This document shows positions 53,086 through 64,000 of a stretch of DNA of 64,000 nt, piece by piece; position 1 is the stretch's first letter; each line of letters begins with the position of its first letter. The DNA comes from Williamsia faeni (GTDB lineage: Bacteria; Actinomycetota; Actinomycetes; Mycobacteriales; Mycobacteriaceae). The notes below the pieces were generated by a model. That model saw only the letters and a program-made list of their open reading frames with translations, searched no databases and was not told the DNA's origin. Position numbers and translations under genes: made by a program. The DNA lies in assembly GCA_003202005.1 (NCBI GenBank), contig QJJF01000002.1, forward strand, positions 310,001 to 374,000. Direction: 5' to 3'.

Positions 53086-53151
53086 GGGGCGCCTTCCAGG
53101 GAGGTGTCGCGACACTACTGTGATCGCGACACGTACCGTGGCAGGCGCCCC
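53086..53151. promoter_or_regulatory. nested palindrome between yajC and secD
   Basis: The outer arms GGGGCGCCT (53086-53094) and AGGCGCCCC (53143-53151) enclose inner arms GTGTCGCGA (53104-53112) and TCGCGACAC (53124-53132), with CAC/GTG inside and loop TACT. Both arm pairs are perfect. It could be an attenuator/terminator hairpin or a regulator site for secDF. Confidence 0.5.
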
Positions 53152-53198
53152 TGCGGTCTGCATGGGGTTTCTAGAACAACCGAGGAGACGTAGGCAGC

Positions 53199-54764
53199 GT
53201 GGCATCGTCGTCGAACCGTGAGGCACCGCCTATACGGTCTTTGATCGTCTTTTTCTTATTGATGATCGTGGTATATGCGCTGGTGTTCTTCACCGGCAGT
53301 CAGGATCCGACACCCAAGCTGGGTATCGACCTGCAGGGTGGTACCCGGGTCACGCTGACCGCTCGTACCCCCGATGGCAGTTCACCGAGTCGAGATCAGC
53401 TCGACAAGGCCAAGCAGATCATCGAAAATCGTGTGAACGGCCTCGGCGTCTCGGGCTCCGAGGTGGTTGTCACCGGTGACAACCTGGTGATCACGGTGCC
53501 GGGTGACGATGGTCAGCAGGCGCGGACCCTCGGACAGACCGCGCTGCTGTATGTCCGTCCGGTCGCGAGCGTGCAGGCCGCCACCCCGCAGCCGAACGCT
53601 GCGCCGCCACCCGAAAACCAGACGTCCGAAGAGGCGATCGCCGAGGCGAAGAAGTTGCGGCAGGCCCCCGCCGATGCCGACACCGCCCCGCTGATCGCCT
53701 ATATGCCGCAGATGAACTGTGACCCGACGGTCCCGGATCCGTTGCAGGGCAACGACGATCCGGCTCAATACCTGGTGACCTGTTCCGAAGACGGCACGCA
53801 GGTCTACCTGCTCGAGCCGCAGATCCTCAAGGGCAGTGAGATCGATTCGGCCGAGGCCGGCACCACGCAGGGCACCGGTGCCTGGATCGTTCGATTGGAC
53901 TACAAGGGCGGTGCCAGCGAGCGATGGGCCAGCTACACGGCCCAGAACATCGGCAAGCAGACGGCCTTCACGCTCGACTCCAAAGTTGTCAGCGCACCCC
54001 AGATCAACGGCGCCATCAGCGGCACCACCGAGGTCAGCGGCAACTTCAGCCAGAGTGAGGCGAAAGACCTCGCGAACGTCCTCAAGTACGGCTCGCTGCC
54101 GTTGTCCTTCGAGGCGTCCGACGCCCAGACCGTCTCGGCCACCCTCGGCTGGTCGTCACTGAAAGCCGGCCTGATCGCCGGACTCGTCGGTCTGATCCTC
54201 GTCTTCATCTATGCGCTGGTGTACTACCGGATGCTCGGAATCCTGACGATCCTCTCGCTGGTGATGTCCGGGATCATGGTCTACGGAATCATGGTGCTGC
54301 TCGGCCGTTACATCGACTTCTCGCTGGATCTGGCAGGTATCGCCGGATTGATCATCGGTATCGGTATGACCGCGGACTCGTTTGTCGTCTACTTCGAACG
54401 AATAAAGGACGAGATGCGCGAGGGCCGGAGCTTCCGCTCCGCGGTTCCGCGTGGCTGGGCGCGCGCGAAACGGACCATCTGGTCCGGTAACACGGTCAGC
54501 CTGATCTCGGCGGCGGTGCTGTACGTGCTGGCGATCGGTGAGGTTCGCGGCTTCGCGTTCACACTCGGACTCACCACCATCCTGGACGTCGTCGTGGTCT
54601 TCCTGGTGACGTACCCGCTGGTGGTTTACGCATCACGGTCGAAGTTCCTCTCCAAGCCCAACATCAATGGACTGGGCGCGGTCACCGAAGTGGCGCGCGA
54701 GCGCCGTCAGGCTGCCGCCGCGGATCGTCCGACTTCGACCTCAGGAGGTGTGCGCAATGGCTGA
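53199..54764 (+). CDS. secD: protein translocase subunit SecD
   Basis: A 521-residue membrane protein. The first helix is near residues 10-30, then [15 protein letters not shown] (the SecD D1 signature), a large extracytoplasmic domain with an Ala/Pro/Gln-rich insert ([15 protein letters not shown]), and five C-terminal helices with [31 protein letters not shown] start at 53199. It uses the proton motive force to pull secreted proteins across the membrane. Overlaps secF by 8 nt. Confidence 0.95.
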   Translation: MASSSNREAPPIRSLIVFFLLMIVVYALVFFTGSQDPTPKLGIDLQGGTRVTLTARTPDGSSPSRDQLDKAKQIIENRVNGLGVSGSEVVVTGDNLVITVPGDDGQQARTLGQTALLYVRPVASVQAATPQPNAAPPPENQTSEEAIAEAKKLRQAPADADTAPLIAYMPQMNCDPTVPDPLQGNDDPAQYLVTCSEDGTQVYLLEPQILKGSEIDSAEAGTTQGTGAWIVRLDYKGGASERWASYTAQNIGKQTAFTLDSKVVSAPQINGAISGTTEVSGNFSQSEAKDLANVLKYGSLPLSFEASDAQTVSATLGWSSLKAGLIAGLVGLILVFIYALVYYRMLGILTILSLVMSGIMVYGIMVLLGRYIDFSLDLAGIAGLIIGIGMTADSFVVYFERIKDEMREGRSFRSAVPRGWARAKRTIWSGNTVSLISAAVLYVLAIGEVRGFAFTLGLTTILDVVVVFLVTYPLVVYASRSKFLSKPNINGLGAVTEVARERRQAAAADRPTSTSGGVRNG

Positions 54765-55944
54765 AGCCGATCGCCTGGCGCCCACGAGTGACGCGGACTT
54801 TGTCGCGGCCACCGAACGTTCGGTGCTCTCTCGTCTCTACACCGGCACCGGTGCCTTCCAAATCGTCAGCAAACGCCGTATGTGGTACATGATCACTGTG
54901 GCGATGATGGTGATTTCGCTGGCCAGTATCGGGATCAGAGGTTTCACACTCGGCATCGATTTCGAGGGCGGGACCCAGATCTCGTTCCCGATGTCGGAGG
55001 GTGTCACCGTCTCGGCAGTAGAGGACGCTTACGCCGGTGTGATGGGCAGCGACCCGGAATCGGTGCAAACGGCGGGCACCGGTTCCAGTAAGACCGTGCA
55101 GATCCGCACCGAGACACTCGGGGCCCAGGACGTCGTGAAGGTGAACTCGGCGCTGGCCGAGGAGTTCGGCCTGGCGCCGAACGATGTCAGCTCCTCCGAG
55201 GTGAGTTCCACCTGGGGAGGTGAGATCACCAAGAAGGCGATCATCGCCCTCATCGTCTTCCTGATAGTCGTCACGGGGTACATCGCCATCCGGTTCGACA
55301 AGGAGATGGCGCTCGCGGCGATGGCTGCGCTGATCTTCGACATCGTCACCACCGCCGGCATCTATTCACTGGTGGGATTCGAGGTGACACCGGCCACCGT
55401 CATCGGGTTCCTCGCCATTCTGGGTTTCTCGCTCTACGACACGGTGGTCGTCTTCGACAAGGTCGAGGAGAATGTCCGAGGGGTCACGCAGACCACGCGA
55501 CGCACCTACGCCGAGCAAGCGAACCTCGCGGTGAACCAGACGCTGATGCGATCGATCAACACGACCATCATCTCGGTGCTGCCGGTACTTGCGCTGATGC
55601 TCATCGCGGTCTTGTTGCTGGGTGTCGGAACGCTGAAGGATCTGGGTCTGGTCCAGTTGGTCGGTGTCATCACCGGTACCTACTCGTCGATCTTCTTCGC
55701 CACGCCGCTGCTGGTCACGCTGAAGGAGCGTCGTAAAGACATCAGTGCGCACACCCGCAAGGTTCTGGCGCGCCGGGCCGAACGCGAACAGCGTGCGGCT
55801 GCCGCCGGCAAGGCGGATACCAACGGGTCGGCGGCCAACACAACGCTGACCAAGACGGTGCCGACGACCAAGCGGGCCGCGCGCCCCGGAAATACCCCGG
55901 AGCCGGGGGCACGTCCTTCGGGCAAGCGCAGGCGCAAGCAATAG
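54757..55944 (+). CDS. secF: protein translocase subunit SecF
   Basis: A 395-residue membrane protein with [18 protein letters not shown] (SecF signature), five more helices and the [27 protein letters not shown] motif. The cytoplasmic tail is basic and Thr/Pro-rich ([20 protein letters not shown]). AGGAGG lies 8 nt before the ATG at 54757, inside the end of secD. Confidence 0.95.
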   Translation: MAEADRLAPTSDADFVAATERSVLSRLYTGTGAFQIVSKRRMWYMITVAMMVISLASIGIRGFTLGIDFEGGTQISFPMSEGVTVSAVEDAYAGVMGSDPESVQTAGTGSSKTVQIRTETLGAQDVVKVNSALAEEFGLAPNDVSSSEVSSTWGGEITKKAIIALIVFLIVVTGYIAIRFDKEMALAAMAALIFDIVTTAGIYSLVGFEVTPATVIGFLAILGFSLYDTVVVFDKVEENVRGVTQTTRRTYAEQANLAVNQTLMRSINTTIISVLPVLALMLIAVLLLGVGTLKDLGLVQLVGVITGTYSSIFFATPLLVTLKERRKDISAHTRKVLARRAEREQRAAAAGKADTNGSAANTTLTKTVPTTKRAARPGNTPEPGARPSGKRRRKQ

Positions 55945-55955
55945 CCGCACGGTCG

Positions 55956-57662
55956 ATGAGAAGCCATGGGCTCCTGGCGATGGCAATTGCGGGGGCGTGC
56001 GTTCTGGGCTCGGTAACGGCCTGCTCGGATCCGCCGGAGAACACCGTCAACTACGTCATCGATGGCGCGGTCACGACCTACAACCCGGGATCGCTGGACG
56101 GGTCCACCGAGGGTTCGCTGATGGCGTTGTCGCGGGTTCTTCCGGGCTTCAGCTACCTGGGGCCCGATGGCGGCGTCCTCGCGGACACCGACATCGGTAC
56201 CGCGGTGGTGACCGACAGCGACACCGGGCGGCTGGTTGTCCGATATCAGATCAATCCGCTGGCCGTCTACAGCGACGGAGTGCCTTTGACCTGTGACGCA
56301 TTGATGCTGGCGTGGGCGGCGCACAGTGGCGCCGTCGGCGGCTTCGACGTGGACACCACCGCCGGATATCGCGACATCGAGAGTGTCGATTGCCAGGCCG
56401 GGGCCCGGACAGCGTCGGTCACGTTCAAAAGCGGTCGCGCATACAAGGATTGGAAGGCGCTCTTCGGCGCCGGCACCTTACTGCCACCCCAGGTGATCAC
56501 CGCGAAGATGGGCATTTCGTCCGTCGTCGACGTCATCACCGGATCCGACCCGAGTGCCAAGGCCGAACTGGCCCGGGTGTGGAACGGGGCGTGGAAGCTG
56601 CTGCCCGGGGAGGTCGGGCCCGACCCGTATCCGGCGCTGGGACCACTGCGGGTCCAGGAGTACACCCACGATGACGGGCTGGTCCTGACCGCCAACACTC
56701 GCTGGTGGGGTGATCCACCGGCCACCGATCGGATCACTGTGTGGCCGAGGCAGACCGAGATGACCGAGGAGATCGCCGGGGGAGACGCCGGGTCCGTCGA
56801 TGTCCTCGACATCGCGACCGGCGCCTACGGCGTCGATCCTGCGCCCCGCGTCCAGGCGAACGCCGAATCGCTTCCTCCCGTGGCGCAGGTGGTGACGATG
56901 TCGTCGCTGGGTGTCGAACGTCTGGTCTTCTCGCGTGGAGGCGTGTTCGCCGATGCCGCCGTGAGGCGGGCATTTGCCGCCTGCATTCCCCGCGACAGCC
57001 TGGCGCGCGAATTCGGTGGGGGAGCCCGGGTGGCCAACTTTCACATCCTCGGCCCGGACGACCTGTTGTCAGAATCGGTGAATGCCGAGTTCGGTGGCGA
57101 GTATGTGCGGGCCGATCCGGAACGGGCCGGCCGAGAACTGGCCGCCGCACGTGCCGGGAGGCCGGAGCTGGTCGTGCGCATCGGCTATGTCGGGCCGGAC
57201 AGCCGACGGGCGCAGATGGTGTCGACGATCGCCGCGAGCTGTGGTCGTGCCGGGGTGACCGTCACCGACAACGCGGGCCCGCAGATCGGTCCGGCCAGTC
57301 TCGGGCGTGACGTCGATATCCTGATCACCGCCTCCGGCAACGGATTTGCGGCCACCGGTGCTGCCGATCCGACCCGCGACAGCTACGCATTCGTGCGCGG
57401 TGAGCCGATCAACGTCGGCGGCTACGACAACGAGCGGGTGTCGGCGTTGATCGAACAGCTCGCGGTGACCGTGCCGCCGGCACAGCGGCTCCCGTTGCTG
57501 CGCGAGATCGAATCGCTGCTGTGGCGCGACATGCCGGTGTTGCCGCTGTTTGTGGAGGCGCGGACGAGACTGGTGGGGGACAATATGAACAATGTGGTGG
57601 TGGGGATGTCCAGAACGGGCGCGGGATGGAATATCGACCGGTGGCTGTTGACCAACAGCTGA
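55956..57662 (+). CDS. family 5 extracellular solute-binding lipoprotein (oligopeptide-type)
   Basis: A 568-residue exported protein with signal peptide and lipobox SVTAC near residue 23. The mature domain follows the DppA/OppA pattern: [16 protein letters not shown] near the start, [41 protein letters not shown], and the C-terminal lobe with [17 protein letters not shown]. It corresponds in position to Rv2585c. No permease genes are near, so the partner transporter is elsewhere or it has a solo role. 11 nt after secF. Confidence 0.88.
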   Translation: MRSHGLLAMAIAGACVLGSVTACSDPPENTVNYVIDGAVTTYNPGSLDGSTEGSLMALSRVLPGFSYLGPDGGVLADTDIGTAVVTDSDTGRLVVRYQINPLAVYSDGVPLTCDALMLAWAAHSGAVGGFDVDTTAGYRDIESVDCQAGARTASVTFKSGRAYKDWKALFGAGTLLPPQVITAKMGISSVVDVITGSDPSAKAELARVWNGAWKLLPGEVGPDPYPALGPLRVQEYTHDDGLVLTANTRWWGDPPATDRITVWPRQTEMTEEIAGGDAGSVDVLDIATGAYGVDPAPRVQANAESLPPVAQVVTMSSLGVERLVFSRGGVFADAAVRRAFAACIPRDSLAREFGGGARVANFHILGPDDLLSESVNAEFGGEYVRADPERAGRELAAARAGRPELVVRIGYVGPDSRRAQMVSTIAASCGRAGVTVTDNAGPQIGPASLGRDVDILITASGNGFAATGAADPTRDSYAFVRGEPINVGGYDNERVSALIEQLAVTVPPAQRLPLLREIESLLWRDMPVLPLFVEARTRLVGDNMNNVVVGMSRTGAGWNIDRWLLTNS

Positions 57663-57687
57663 ACGAACGACATTGAGGACACACCAG

Positions 57688-58248
57688 ATGAACAGTCAGA
57701 GCGCGATCGGCCATGACGCTCTTGCAGTGATCGAGCGACTGACCCGCAAGGTGGCCGACTTCCCCTCTCCGGGAATCCAATTCAAGGACCTCTCGCCCGT
57801 CCTGGCTGATCCCGAGGGACTGCGTGCGGTGATTGCGGGGCTGGCGTCCGGGGGCGCCGGCGGGGTGGACCTCGTTGCGGGAATCGATGCCCGCGGATTC
57901 TTGTTGGGATCTGGTGTCGCTCTGCAGCTCGGCACCGGCGTGCTGGCCATGCGTAAGGCCGGCAAGCTGCCACCGCCCGTGTTGACCGAGACGTACACGC
58001 TCGAATACGGCACGGCCAGCCTGGAGATCCCGGCGGACGGGCTGGATCTGACCGGACGCCGTGTCCTGGTCATCGACGACGTCCTGGCCACCGGTGGAAC
58101 GGTGATCGCGGCGGTGAAACTGCTGAAGCAGGCCGGTGCGATCCCGGTCTCGATCGCGGTGGTGATGGAACTCGAAGGACTGGGCGGCCGCGAGGCGGTC
58201 AGCGCGGCCTGCGGCAACGTCGGCATCTCGGCGCTGGCGCCGGGCTGA
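57688..58248 (+). CDS. apt: adenine phosphoribosyltransferase
   Basis: A 186-residue purine salvage enzyme making AMP from adenine and PRPP. The PRPP-binding motif [13 protein letters not shown] is at about 130-142; [16 protein letters not shown] is the N-terminal signature, and [18 protein letters not shown] the flexible loop. ATG at 57688 with GAGG upstream. It precedes relA by 33 nt, as in M. tuberculosis (Rv2584c-Rv2583c). Confidence 0.94.
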   Translation: MNSQSAIGHDALAVIERLTRKVADFPSPGIQFKDLSPVLADPEGLRAVIAGLASGGAGGVDLVAGIDARGFLLGSGVALQLGTGVLAMRKAGKLPPPVLTETYTLEYGTASLEIPADGLDLTGRRVLVIDDVLATGGTVIAAVKLLKQAGAIPVSIAVVMELEGLGGREAVSAACGNVGISALAPG

Positions 58249-58281
58249 GACGACTAGTCTTGGCGACAACGGAGGTGACAG

Positions 58282-60624
58282 ATGGCTGATGAGGCTTCCA
58301 AGACTGCATCGGTGACCACCGGTGACAAAGAGTCGGAACCGAAAACCGGTGGCGCCGCGGTATCGACGTCGGCGTCGCGGCGTGTGCGCGCCCGCCTCGC
58401 CCGTCGCATGACAGCGACCAAGAGTTCCATCCGGCCCGTTCTCGAGCCCCTGGTCGCCCTGCACCGCGATATCTACCCCAAGGCCGACGTCGCTGTGCTG
58501 CAACGGGCATATGACACCGCAGAGGCACGCCACAGCGGTCAGTTCCGCAAGTCCGGCGACCCGTACATCACCCATCCGCTGGCCGTGGCGACCATTCTCG
58601 CCGACCTCGGGATGGACACCACGACCCTGGTCGCGGCATTGCTGCACGACACCGTCGAGGACACCGGCTATTCGCTGGAACAGCTCTCCGAGGACTTCGG
58701 GCAGGAAGTGGCCCACCTTGTCGATGGCGTCACGAAACTCGACAAGGTCGCCTTGGGTAATGCCGCGGAGGCCGAGACCATCCGCAAGATGATCATCGCG
58801 ATGGCCCGCGACCCGCGGGTGCTCGTGATCAAGGTGGCCGACCGGCTGCACAACATGCGGACCATGCGTTTCCTCCCACCCGAGAAGCAGGCCCGCAAAG
58901 CGAGGGAGACGCTCGAGGTCATCGCCCCGCTGGCCCACCGCCTCGGTATGGCAACGGTCAAGTGGGAGCTCGAGGACCTGGCTTTTGCGATCCTGCATCC
59001 CAAGCGCTACGAGGAGATCGTCCGGTTGGTCGCCGACCGGGCACCGTCGCGCGACACCTATCTGGCGCGCGTGCGCGCCGACATCATCAAGTCACTCGAG
59101 GCATCGCGCATCACCGCGACGGTGGAGGGCCGGCCCAAGCACTATTGGTCGATCTACCAGAAGATGATCGTCAAGGGCCGCGAGTTCGACGACATCCACG
59201 ACCTGGTCGGCATGCGCATCCTGTGCGACGACCTCCGCGACTGTTATGCGGCTGTGGGCGTGGTGCATTCGCTCTGGCAGCCGATGGCGGGCCGGTTCAA
59301 GGATTACATCGCCCAGCCCCGGTTCGGGGTGTATCAGTCGCTGCACACCACGGTGATCGGTCCCGAGGGCAAGCCGCTGGAAGTGCAGATCCGGACCCGC
59401 GACATGCATCGCACCGCCGAGTTCGGCATCGCGGCGCACTGGCGATACAAGGAGACCCGGGGAAAGAACGGCACCAAGGCCGGATCGGAGTCCGCAGAGG
59501 TCGACGACATGGCGTGGATGCGTCAGTTGCTCGATTGGCAGAGGGAGGCAGCCGATCCCGGAGAGTTCCTGGAATCGCTGCGTTACGACCTGGCGGTCAA
59601 GGAGATATTCGTCTTCACCCCGAAGGGTGATGTGATCACCCTTCCGATGGGGTCGACGCCGGTCGACTTCGCGTACGCGGTGCACACCGAGGTGGGTCAC
59701 CGCTGCATCGGAGCGCGGGTCAACGGGCGACTTGTCGCGCTCGAGCGCAAGCTCGAAAACGGCGAAGTGGTCGAGGTATTCACCTCGAAGGCTGCGACAG
59801 CGGGTCCGTCGCGGGACTGGCAGGGTTTTGTCGTCAGCCCGCGGGCGACGGCCAAGATCCGGCAGTGGTTCGCGAAGGAACGTCGCGAAGAGGCACTCGA
59901 GTCCGGCAAGGACGCGATCATCAAAGAGGTTCGCCGCGGCGGACTTCCGATCCAGCGCCTCCTCAACAGCGACTCGATGAGTGCGATCGCCAGCGAGCTG
60001 CGTTTCGCCGATGTCTCGGCGTTGTACGCCGCGGTCGGCGAAGGCCATGTGTCGGCGCGACACGTGGTCAGCCGTTTGGTCGCCCAGCTCGGTGGTATCG
60101 AGGCCGCGCAAGAGGAACTCGCCGAACGGTCCACACCGTCGACGATGCCGTCGCCGGTCCGACAGACCGGTGATGCCGGCGTGGTGGTTCCGGGTGCTGA
60201 AGGTGTGCTCGCGAAACTGGCCAAATGCTGTACGCCGGTCCCGGGCGACGAGATCATGGGGTTCGTCACCCGCGGCGGCGGCGTCAGTGTGCACCGCACC
60301 GACTGCACCAACGCCGGGTCGCTGCGGGAGCAGTCCGAGCGGATCATCGACGTCAAGTGGGCGCCGTCGCCGTCGTCGGTGTTCCTGGTCGCCATTCAGG
60401 TTGAGGCGCTGGACCGTTCACGTTTGCTGTCTGATGTGACGCGGGTCCTCGCCGACGAACGGGTCAACATCTTGTCGGCGTCGGTGACCACCAGTCGTGA
60501 CCGGGTGGCCATCAGTAAGTTCACGTTCGAGATGGGTGATCCCAAGCACCTCGGGCACGTACTGAACGTCGTGCGCAATGTCGAAGGTGTTTACGACGTC
60601 TACCGGGTGACCTCGGCCGCCTAG
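58282..60624 (+). CDS. relA: bifunctional (p)ppGpp synthetase/hydrolase Rel
   Basis: A 780-residue enzyme. Hydrolase HD domain includes HDTVEDTGY (about 115) and [25 protein letters not shown] region; the synthetase has [17 protein letters not shown] and [19 protein letters not shown] (about 340-360); TGS ([22 protein letters not shown]), then the zinc/helical region and a C-terminal ACT domain ([20 protein letters not shown]). The N-terminal 60 residues are a Thr/Ser/Arg-rich extension. It makes and degrades the stringent-response alarmone. Confidence 0.95.
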   Translation: MADEASKTASVTTGDKESEPKTGGAAVSTSASRRVRARLARRMTATKSSIRPVLEPLVALHRDIYPKADVAVLQRAYDTAEARHSGQFRKSGDPYITHPLAVATILADLGMDTTTLVAALLHDTVEDTGYSLEQLSEDFGQEVAHLVDGVTKLDKVALGNAAEAETIRKMIIAMARDPRVLVIKVADRLHNMRTMRFLPPEKQARKARETLEVIAPLAHRLGMATVKWELEDLAFAILHPKRYEEIVRLVADRAPSRDTYLARVRADIIKSLEASRITATVEGRPKHYWSIYQKMIVKGREFDDIHDLVGMRILCDDLRDCYAAVGVVHSLWQPMAGRFKDYIAQPRFGVYQSLHTTVIGPEGKPLEVQIRTRDMHRTAEFGIAAHWRYKETRGKNGTKAGSESAEVDDMAWMRQLLDWQREAADPGEFLESLRYDLAVKEIFVFTPKGDVITLPMGSTPVDFAYAVHTEVGHRCIGARVNGRLVALERKLENGEVVEVFTSKAATAGPSRDWQGFVVSPRATAKIRQWFAKERREEALESGKDAIIKEVRRGGLPIQRLLNSDSMSAIASELRFADVSALYAAVGEGHVSARHVVSRLVAQLGGIEAAQEELAERSTPSTMPSPVRQTGDAGVVVPGAEGVLAKLAKCCTPVPGDEIMGFVTRGGGVSVHRTDCTNAGSLREQSERIIDVKWAPSPSSVFLVAIQVEALDRSRLLSDVTRVLADERVNILSASVTTSRDRVAISKFTFEMGDPKHLGHVLNVVRNVEGVYDVYRVTSAA

Positions 60625-60665
60625 GGCCGGCTGCTCGGAATCAGCTGCGCGGAATCAATCGGACC

Positions 60666-60703
60666 ACAGACTGGGCCGCCCGGATCGGGGCGGCCGAGTC
60701 TGT
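60666..60703. terminator. bidirectional terminator between relA and the cyclophilin gene
   Basis: A 16-bp stem ACAGACTGGGCCGCCC against GGGCGGCCGAGTCTGT with one mismatch, between the convergent genes ending at 60624 and 60709. No strong T-run; GC-rich. Confidence 0.6.
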
Positions 60704-60708
60704 CGGTC

Positions 60709-61608
60709 TCAGTTGGTGATGGTCGCGGTGGAGATATCGACCGGCAGTACGGGTTTGCCGTCGGCGGAGGGGGCACCGTCGGTTCCGGGTTGGACGCCGG
60801 CGGCCAGGACCTTGTCGAGGACCGCGAGTCCGGCGGGGTCGACCGTACCGATGACCGAGTAGCTCGGTGCCAGCGTGCTGTCCTGGATCACCATGAAGAA
60901 CTGGCTGGCGCCGGTGTTCTCCTTGCCGCTGTTGGCGACGGCGATGGTGCCACGCGGGTAGACGACGGACTGGCCGGTGGTGTCTCCGGCCGCCGGTGCG
61001 AGGGTCGTGGGTTTCTCATCGGGGCTCTGCCATCCGGGTCCACCGGCACCGGTGGCCGTCGGGTCGCCACATTGCAGCACCTTGATGCCCTCGGTGGTGA
61101 GGCGGTGGCAGGTGGTGTTGTTGTAGTAACCGGCCTTGATCAGGGTCTCGAACGCGCCGACGTTGCACGGCGCACCCTCACGTTCCAGTGTCATGGGCAG
61201 ATCACCCTGGCTGGTGGCGAACACCGCGTCGAGCGTGCCGCTCTTGAGCTGCTTGTCACCGGGCATCGGGGTGGTGCGCTTGTTGGCCATTCCGGCGGTG
61301 AGCTCTTCCTTGTACTTGAGGTACTCGGCGTGCTGCTCTTCCGGGACGTCTTCGATCGCCGGCAACGACGCCAGCGGGTCGGCGTCGTTCGGGGTGTACG
61401 CGCAGGCGGTCCAGCGCGCCTTCTCGTTGTCGTCGGACACCTTTTTGACGGCGAATGCGGTGACACTCGCGGCAACAAGGACGACCACGGCCACCGAACT
61501 GCCGATGATGATCAGCTTCCGCCTGCGTGCCTCCCGCTGCTGCCGCTCCAACCGCTTCTCCAGCTTGCGTTTTGCCGCTTGCCGTCGTTGCTCGTTGTTG
61601 CTCGCCAC
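60709..61608 (-). CDS. membrane-anchored cyclophilin-type peptidyl-prolyl isomerase
   Basis: A 299-residue protein with a basic, helical N-terminus (QRRQAAKRKLEKRLERQQRE), one transmembrane helix (LIIIGSSVAVVVLVAASVTAFA), a linker and a cyclophilin domain with CNVGAFETLIKAGYYNNTTCHRL, the ASQFFMVI strand and YSVIGTV. The mycobacterial ortholog is PpiB (Rv2582). The GTG at 61608 has GGAGG 9 nt upstream; longer in-frame extensions lack a start signal. It assists folding of exported proteins, matching its place near secDF. Confidence 0.9.
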   Translation of the reverse strand: MASNNEQRRQAAKRKLEKRLERQQREARRRKLIIIGSSVAVVVLVAASVTAFAVKKVSDDNEKARWTACAYTPNDADPLASLPAIEDVPEEQHAEYLKYKEELTAGMANKRTTPMPGDKQLKSGTLDAVFATSQGDLPMTLEREGAPCNVGAFETLIKAGYYNNTTCHRLTTEGIKVLQCGDPTATGAGGPGWQSPDEKPTTLAPAAGDTTGQSVVYPRGTIAVANSGKENTGASQFFMVIQDSTLAPSYSVIGTVDPAGLAVLDKVLAAGVQPGTDGAPSADGKPVLPVDISTATITN

Positions 61609-61820
61609 TGCCGAGAACCTCCGTCGAAGTCTTACGATTGCCCGCGCCCCGGTGTGGGACACCGATGCGAGTCTGCCAGCACTTGCTGAGAGCACGTTAT
61701 ACGGGCGACGCCCGGGCGCGCCGAACAAGGCGCGGACCCGAAGACACGGCCGTGGCAAACAAGGTTTGGTGATGCTGGGATGATGTTGGGAAACGCCCTT
61801 ACGACCCAGGAGAACAGACC

Positions 61821-62537
61821 ATGTTGATCACGGGTTTCCCCGCCGGTATGTTCGGCACCAACTGTTATGTGGTGGCGAGCGGACCCGGCAACGATGCGAT
61901 CATCATCGACCCAGGTCAGGATGCGGCACCGGCGGTCAGAGAGATACTTTCCGAGCATCAGCTGAACCCGGTGGCCGTCCTGCTGACCCACGGCCACCTC
62001 GACCACACCTGGAATGCCGCGGAACTCTGTGACGAGTTCGCCATCCCGGCCTACATCCATCCCGACGACCGGCCGATGCTGGCCGATCCGGGCCGTGGAA
62101 TCGGGCGGGCGATGTCGTCGATCATCGGTGACACGGAGTTCCGGGAGCCCGAAAAAGTCATCGAACTGATCGACCGCGAACCGGTCGACGTCGCGGGTCT
62201 GACGTTCACCGTCGACCACGCGCCCGGTCACACTCTGGGTTCAGTGCTTTTCGGTATCGACGTCGACACCCCCGAGGGCACTGTGCCGGTGTGCTTCTCA
62301 GGTGATGTGCTGTTCGCCGGTTCGATCGGGCGCACCGATCTGCCCAATGGCAGCCATCAGCAACTCCTCGACTCGATCGCCGACCGGCTGCTGCCCCTGC
62401 CCGACAACACAGTGGTCTTGTCGGGCCACGGCGAGCAGACCAGCATCGGTCGCGAACGCGCCACCAACCCATTCCTCGCCGACCTGACCGCGTCAGGTGC
62501 GGCTGATCTACCCAAGAAGGGACGTCACGGGCTGTGA
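61821..62537 (+). CDS. MBL-fold metallo-hydrolase (glyoxalase II type)
   Basis: A 238-residue metallo-beta-lactamase-fold enzyme. The metal motif is THGHLDH (about 56-62), with a later His in [10 protein letters not shown], Asp in [18 protein letters not shown], and a final His in SGHGEQT. This matches hydroxyacylglutathione hydrolase-like proteins; mycolata lack glutathione, so the thiol cofactor may be mycothiol. It overlaps hisS by 4 nt (GTGA), as Rv2581c does with Rv2580c. Confidence 0.9.
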   Translation: MLITGFPAGMFGTNCYVVASGPGNDAIIIDPGQDAAPAVREILSEHQLNPVAVLLTHGHLDHTWNAAELCDEFAIPAYIHPDDRPMLADPGRGIGRAMSSIIGDTEFREPEKVIELIDREPVDVAGLTFTVDHAPGHTLGSVLFGIDVDTPEGTVPVCFSGDVLFAGSIGRTDLPNGSHQQLLDSIADRLLPLPDNTVVLSGHGEQTSIGRERATNPFLADLTASGAADLPKKGRHGL

Positions 62538-63805
62538 ATGCCGGATTCCAGGCTCCACGAGGTGTACCGGACTATGTGCCACCGCAGTCGGCGCAGTTCG
62601 TTGCGGTTCGCGACACCCTGACGCGTGCGGCGCGGCTCGCCGGGTACTCGCACATCGAGCTCCCGATCTTCGAGGACACAGCATTGTTCGCCCGTGGTGT
62701 CGGTGAATCCACCGACGTCGTCTCCAAGGAGATGTACACGTTCGCCGACCGCGGCGATCGCTCGGTCACGCTACGGCCCGAGGGCACCGCCGGCGTCATG
62801 CGGGCAGTGATCCAGCACGGCCTCGATCGTGGGCAACTGCCGGTCAAATTGTCGTACAACGGACCGTTCTTCCGGTACGAGAAGCCACAGACCGGTCGTT
62901 ACCGGCAGCTGCAGCAGGTCGGTGTCGAGGCGATCGGCATCGACGATCCGGCACTCGACGCCGAGGTCATCGCGATCGCCGATGAGGGTTTCCGCCGTCT
63001 CGGCCTCACCGGTTTCCGTCTCGAGATCACCTCGCTCGGCGACGACACGTGTCGACCTCAGTACCGGGAAGCCTTGCAGCAGTTCCTCTTCGGGCTCGAC
63101 CTCGATGAAGAAACCCGTCGTCGGGCGGAGATCAACCCGCTGCGCGTCCTCGACGACAAGCGCCCGCACATTCGCGAGGCGACCGCATCGGCGCCGCTGA
63201 TGATCGACTATCTGTCGGATTCGGCACGCGAACACTACGACGCGGTGATCGGGCACCTCGATCGTCTCGGGGTTCCGTACGAGAAGAACCCGCGACTGGT
63301 ACGCGGCCTCGACTACTACACCAAGACGACGTTCGAGTTCGTGCATGACGGTCTCGGCGCGCAGTCCGGCATCGGTGGCGGTGGTCGCTACGACGGGCTC
63401 ATGAAGCAGCTCGGTGGCAAGCAGGAGTTGTCCGGCATCGGGTACGGCCTCGGCGTCGACCGCACCGTGCTCGCGCTGGAGGCCGAAGGCATTGCCGCCG
63501 TCAGCGATGCGCGCTGCGAGGTGTTCGGCGTCCCGATGGGCGAGGCGGCCAAAGACGAGCTCGTCGCGATCACCGGCCGTCTCCGGGCGGCAGGCATCCG
63601 CGCTGACATCGCCTACGGCGGACGGGGTCTGAAGGGTGCGATGAAGGCCGCCGATCGCTCGGGTGCTCGGTTTGCACTGGTGCTCGGTGAGAACGAACTC
63701 ACCGACGGTCAGGTCGAACTCAAGGACCTGTCCAACGGAGAACAGCAGCGCGTCGCGCTTGATGACGTTGTGACGCACATCAATTCGGCGCTGGCTCAGG
63801 GATAG
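62534..63805 (+). CDS. hisS: histidyl-tRNA synthetase
   Basis: A 423-residue class II synthetase. Motif 1 lies near [11 protein letters not shown], motif 2 near [21 protein letters not shown], the HisA box is [14 protein letters not shown], motif 3 is [11 protein letters not shown], and the C-terminal anticodon domain follows ([14 protein letters not shown]). GTG start at 62534 overlapping the hydrolase stop. Full length. Confidence 0.95.
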   Translation: MNAGFQAPRGVPDYVPPQSAQFVAVRDTLTRAARLAGYSHIELPIFEDTALFARGVGESTDVVSKEMYTFADRGDRSVTLRPEGTAGVMRAVIQHGLDRGQLPVKLSYNGPFFRYEKPQTGRYRQLQQVGVEAIGIDDPALDAEVIAIADEGFRRLGLTGFRLEITSLGDDTCRPQYREALQQFLFGLDLDEETRRRAEINPLRVLDDKRPHIREATASAPLMIDYLSDSAREHYDAVIGHLDRLGVPYEKNPRLVRGLDYYTKTTFEFVHDGLGAQSGIGGGGRYDGLMKQLGGKQELSGIGYGLGVDRTVLALEAEGIAAVSDARCEVFGVPMGEAAKDELVAITGRLRAAGIRADIAYGGRGLKGAMKAADRSGARFALVLGENELTDGQVELKDLSNGEQQRVALDDVVTHINSALAQG

Positions 63806-63810
63806 GGGCC

Positions 63811-63987
63811 GTGGGGGCGAGGCGCCGGTGGGCGGCGATACTGATGGGTGTGGTGATGGCGATTGGTACGGCCGCCTGCACCCTCACCGTCGACGGTGAT
63901 CCGGCGCCGGCCCCGCACACCGGCCGGACCTGGGGAAGTCAGGCCCACACCCCGGAGTTCCCGACAGCCGAGAACCCACCCGGCTAG
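63811..63987 (+). CDS. small lipoprotein (58 aa)
   Basis: GTG at 63811, 5 nt after the hisS stop, encodes 58 residues: basic VGARRRW, hydrophobic AAILMGVVMAIG, then the lipobox GTAAC and a short Pro-, Ala- and Thr-rich tail ending AENPPG. It is probably a small secreted lipoprotein co-transcribed with hisS. The GGGGCC upstream is a weak ribosome binding site. No family is known to me. Confidence 0.6.
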   Translation: MGARRRWAAILMGVVMAIGTAACTLTVDGDPAPAPHTGRTWGSQAHTPEFPTAENPPG

Positions 63988-64000
63988 CGGGCCCCACCCC

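Overview
The window is high-GC actinobacterial DNA from a mycolic-acid bacterium of the order Mycobacteriales. Gordonia or a close relative is the best guess. This rests on the start of an AftC-type arabinofuranosyltransferase gene at the left edge, a phosphatidylinositol mannoside operon, and a gene order that follows the Mycobacterium tuberculosis chromosome in two blocks (Rv2670c-Rv2673 and Rv2614c-Rv2580c, recalled from memory). Many genes start with GTG, neighbouring genes often overlap by 4 nt, and two promoters look leaderless.

Left chromosomal part (1-7974): aftC start, a secreted hydrolase-like lipoprotein, a RibD-type reductase, a ZapE/AFG1 ATPase, a YdeI-family protein, a TetR-glycosyltransferase-GNAT operon with a clear palindromic operator, and a tRNA cluster (Gly-GCC, Cys-GCA and Val-GAC on the minus strand; Val-CAC on the plus strand).

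Accessory part (about 7951-33280): a 25.3 kb integrated element in the 3' end of tRNA-Val(CAC). It is bounded by a 28-bp direct repeat (one mismatch). Just inside each end lies a pair of CGTGGGCCCT arm-type sites, and a tyrosine integrase gene lies at the right end. The element has a plasmid-like left half: excisionase-type HTH, RepA-like ATPase, ribbon-helix-helix protein, and a MobV-like relaxase with a candidate oriT. Between these lie decayed genes: two frameshifted antitoxin-like genes (one with a RES-type toxin remnant) and a HEAT-repeat pseudogene. The right half is defence cargo. It has a GTPase plus a small partner bracketed by transposase fragments, then a five-gene operon of HTH protein, PLD/SNF2 helicase, DUF4391 protein, type III-like methyltransferase and type III-like restriction subunit. 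That operon is the most interesting system in the window.

Right chromosomal part (33281-64000): a displaced tRNA terminator, a secreted protein, a DUF2461 protein, a pair of acyl-CoA dehydrogenases and a PGPGW membrane protein. Then comes the conserved block thrS-HIT-pgsA-patA-pimA-LemA-like-pdxS, a lineage-specific PP2C/FHA/LuxR insertion, tesB-pdxT-yebC-ruvCAB-yajC-secDF, an oligopeptide-binding lipoprotein, apt-relA, a cyclophilin, a glyoxalase II-like hydrolase, hisS and a small lipoprotein. This block joins PI/PIM lipid synthesis, PLP synthesis, Holliday junction resolution, protein export and the stringent response.

All calls come from reading the sequence. Family names rest on visible motifs and remembered relatives; no database search was run.
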